Source of the DNA: DATGHS01 sp035307785
GTDB lineage: Bacteria > Planctomycetota > Planctomycetia > Gemmatales > Gemmataceae
Assembly (NCBI GenBank): GCA_035307785.1
Contig: DATGHS010000429.1
Span: forward strand, 1-7,070
Direction: 5' to 3'
Length of the DNA: 7,070 bases
A program made the translations under genes and the position numbers. Positions 5,846 through 7,070 of this stretch are shown one piece after another. The notes below the pieces were generated by a model. That model searched no databases, had not been told where the DNA came from, and saw only the letters and a program-made list of their open reading frames with translations. Each line of letters starts with the position of its first letter. The first letter of the stretch is position 1.

Positions 5846-7070
5846 ATGGCCGAAGCTTTACGCTGTGTCGATCCAAAAAGCATCATCACGGGCTGGGACT
5901 TCAGCACGGGGGCTGTGAAGTGCCTGGCATTCGACCGGCGCGGCGCCACGCTGGCTGAGGTGCGGTTGCCCACGGATCTCTGGACCGAGAACGGCGTCTC
6001 GGAATTAAACCTCAAGCAGCTTGAGGGCCAGGCAAGGGCCAGCGTACGGGCCATGGCGAATGAATTGCGAAAGCTTGGCCGGCTTTCCGATTGGGCGGCC
6101 GCTGGCATTTCCGCCACCCATCACACCGCCGGCCGAATCGACGCCAACTTCAACCAAGTTCGCCGGGCGATTTGCTGGAACGATTCGTCTCTCGCGGAAT
6201 ATCACACCATCGGTCTCAAGCGGCTGGGCGGGCAAGATAGGGTCCGCGAACTGATCGGCGGGCCGTGGGCGATTCGGTATTCGCTCAGCCACCTGGTGAA
6301 AGACGAAGCCTGCCTGAGCCCAACTGATTGGGAGCGTACCCTCCGTATTCTGCCGCATGGCGCCTTGGCAGCCGGCTACCTCACGGGGAAGTTTGATGTG
6401 GTCAGCGTTTCGGCAGCGGCATCCATGGGCATTATGGACTTGCGCACGAATTCGTGGTGTCCCAAGATGCTCGAAGCTTTGGCGAATCCCAAATACCGCG
6501 AGCTGGCATTACGTCAGTTGCCACGAATCCTGACTGACGCTTCGGAGCCAATCGGTCCGCTCAGCGATCACGTGGCCCTGGAAGCCGGAATTCCACAAGA
6601 CAAGCGGCCGTTGATCTTTCCCACGTCGGACGATCAAGCGGCCGGACTGGTTGGCGGTGGGGCGGTCGACGCCGGCCAGGTGGCCATTATTTTGGGCAAT
6701 TCGGCGGTCGTCAATTCTTCATCGAGTCAGTTACCGAGGTCCGGCACGCTCGACGCCATGAAGCTGAACTGGGGCCCGTACCTGTGGATGCGCTGCTACA
6801 ACAATGGCGCGTTGTTTCTCGATCGCGTGGTGGGCGCAAAGCCGGACTGGGCCGCGCTGGAAATCAGCGCTCGCAAGGTTCCGCCCGGCTGCCATGGCGC
6901 GAGCGTCTTGCCGTTTGTCTTCCCGGAGCCGTCGCGCGGCGTAATGAAGCCATCTTTCCGCTGGCTACCGTTCGAGGCGAGCGATGCCGGCGTGCGCTAT
7001 CGCGCCTCGCTCGAAGCGCTTGCCTACCTGATCGCATTGGGAGTTCAAGAACATACCGACGCCGGGCAAA
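5846..7070 (+). CDS. FGGY-family carbohydrate kinase, xylulokinase-like (partial, runs off the right edge)
   Basis: FGGY kinases phosphorylate sugars or polyols with ATP; the substrate here cannot be read from sequence. The visible 408 residues, of roughly 500 expected, keep the family's order. They include an N-terminal phosphate loop GWDFSTGAVK (16-25), the substrate-side GISATHHTAG (87-96), RRAICWND (106-113), LTGKFD followed by SAAASMGIMD (179-198), and DDQAAGLVGGGAVDAGQ (262-278), where Asp263 aligns with the catalytic base of XylB-type GDNAA motifs. Two loops depart from the usual form: DFSTG instead of DxGT(G/S), and LGNSAVV (283-289) instead of xGTSGVV, so ATP-phosphate contacts may differ. 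The ATG at 5846 has GGGAG 7 bases ahead (5834-5838). No stop is reached by 7070. It may be controlled through the palindrome at 5770-5805. Confidence 0.9.
   Translation, partial: MAEALRCVDPKSIITGWDFSTGAVKCLAFDRRGATLAEVRLPTDLWTENGVSELNLKQLEGQARASVRAMANELRKLGRLSDWAAAGISATHHTAGRIDANFNQVRRAICWNDSSLAEYHTIGLKRLGGQDRVRELIGGPWAIRYSLSHLVKDEACLSPTDWERTLRILPHGALAAGYLTGKFDVVSVSAAASMGIMDLRTNSWCPKMLEALANPKYRELALRQLPRILTDASEPIGPLSDHVALEAGIPQDKRPLIFPTSDDQAAGLVGGGAVDAGQVAIILGNSAVVNSSSSQLPRSGTLDAMKLNWGPYLWMRCYNNGALFLDRVVGAKPDWAALEISARKVPPGCHGASVLPFVFPEPSRGVMKPSFRWLPFEASDAGVRYRASLEALAYLIALGVQEHTDAGQ

Noticed and set aside
5584..6117. 177-codon minus-strand open frame across the divergent gap and the kinase start
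   Set aside because: It overlaps the start of the DinB-like gene and the FGGY coding region and would run through the palindrome; its translation is not protein-like.

Overview
The window comes from a moderately GC-rich Gram-negative bacterium. Two consecutive lipid A enzymes (LpxD and LpxI) show that it builds an LPS-type outer membrane. LpxI instead of LpxH, a xylanase-fold protein with its own N-terminal region, a DinB-fold protein and a divergent FGGY sugar kinase together suggest a planctomycete, perhaps Pirellulales-like. That placement is an inference from gene content, not from a phylogenetic marker.

Layout. A plus-strand gene (59-1522) encodes an unrecognised 487-residue protein whose C-terminal half looks like a worn von Willebrand A-type fold. 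It converges, with a 14-base gap, on a minus-strand block read right to left: a DinB-like protein (5635-5144), lpxD (5053-3983), lpxI (4020-3085, overlapping lpxD by 38 bases) and a GH10-like protein (3018 or 3066 down to 1537). To the right, across a 210-base divergent intergenic region, an FGGY-family carbohydrate kinase starts at 5846 and runs off the window edge. Every base is either in a gene or in a gap shorter than 300 bases. No tRNA, rRNA, CRISPR array or insertion sequence was seen.

How the genes work together. LpxD adds the second (N-linked) acyl chain to UDP-3-O-acyl-glucosamine, and LpxI then splits the UDP-2,3-diacylglucosamine to lipid X and UMP. These are two successive steps of the Raetz pathway, encoded as an overlapping, probably translationally coupled pair without the fabZ-lpxA genes that often sit between them. 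The GH10-like gene follows closely and may be co-transcribed, or may use its own promoter, which overlaps the lpxI stop codon.

The two most notable signals are the GH10-like protein, which keeps the recognisable family framework but appears to lack both catalytic glutamates, and a 36-base imperfect palindrome (15 of 17 positions paired, plus one G-T) in the divergent gap just upstream of the sugar kinase, which looks like an operator. No clearly new defence or mobile system is visible.
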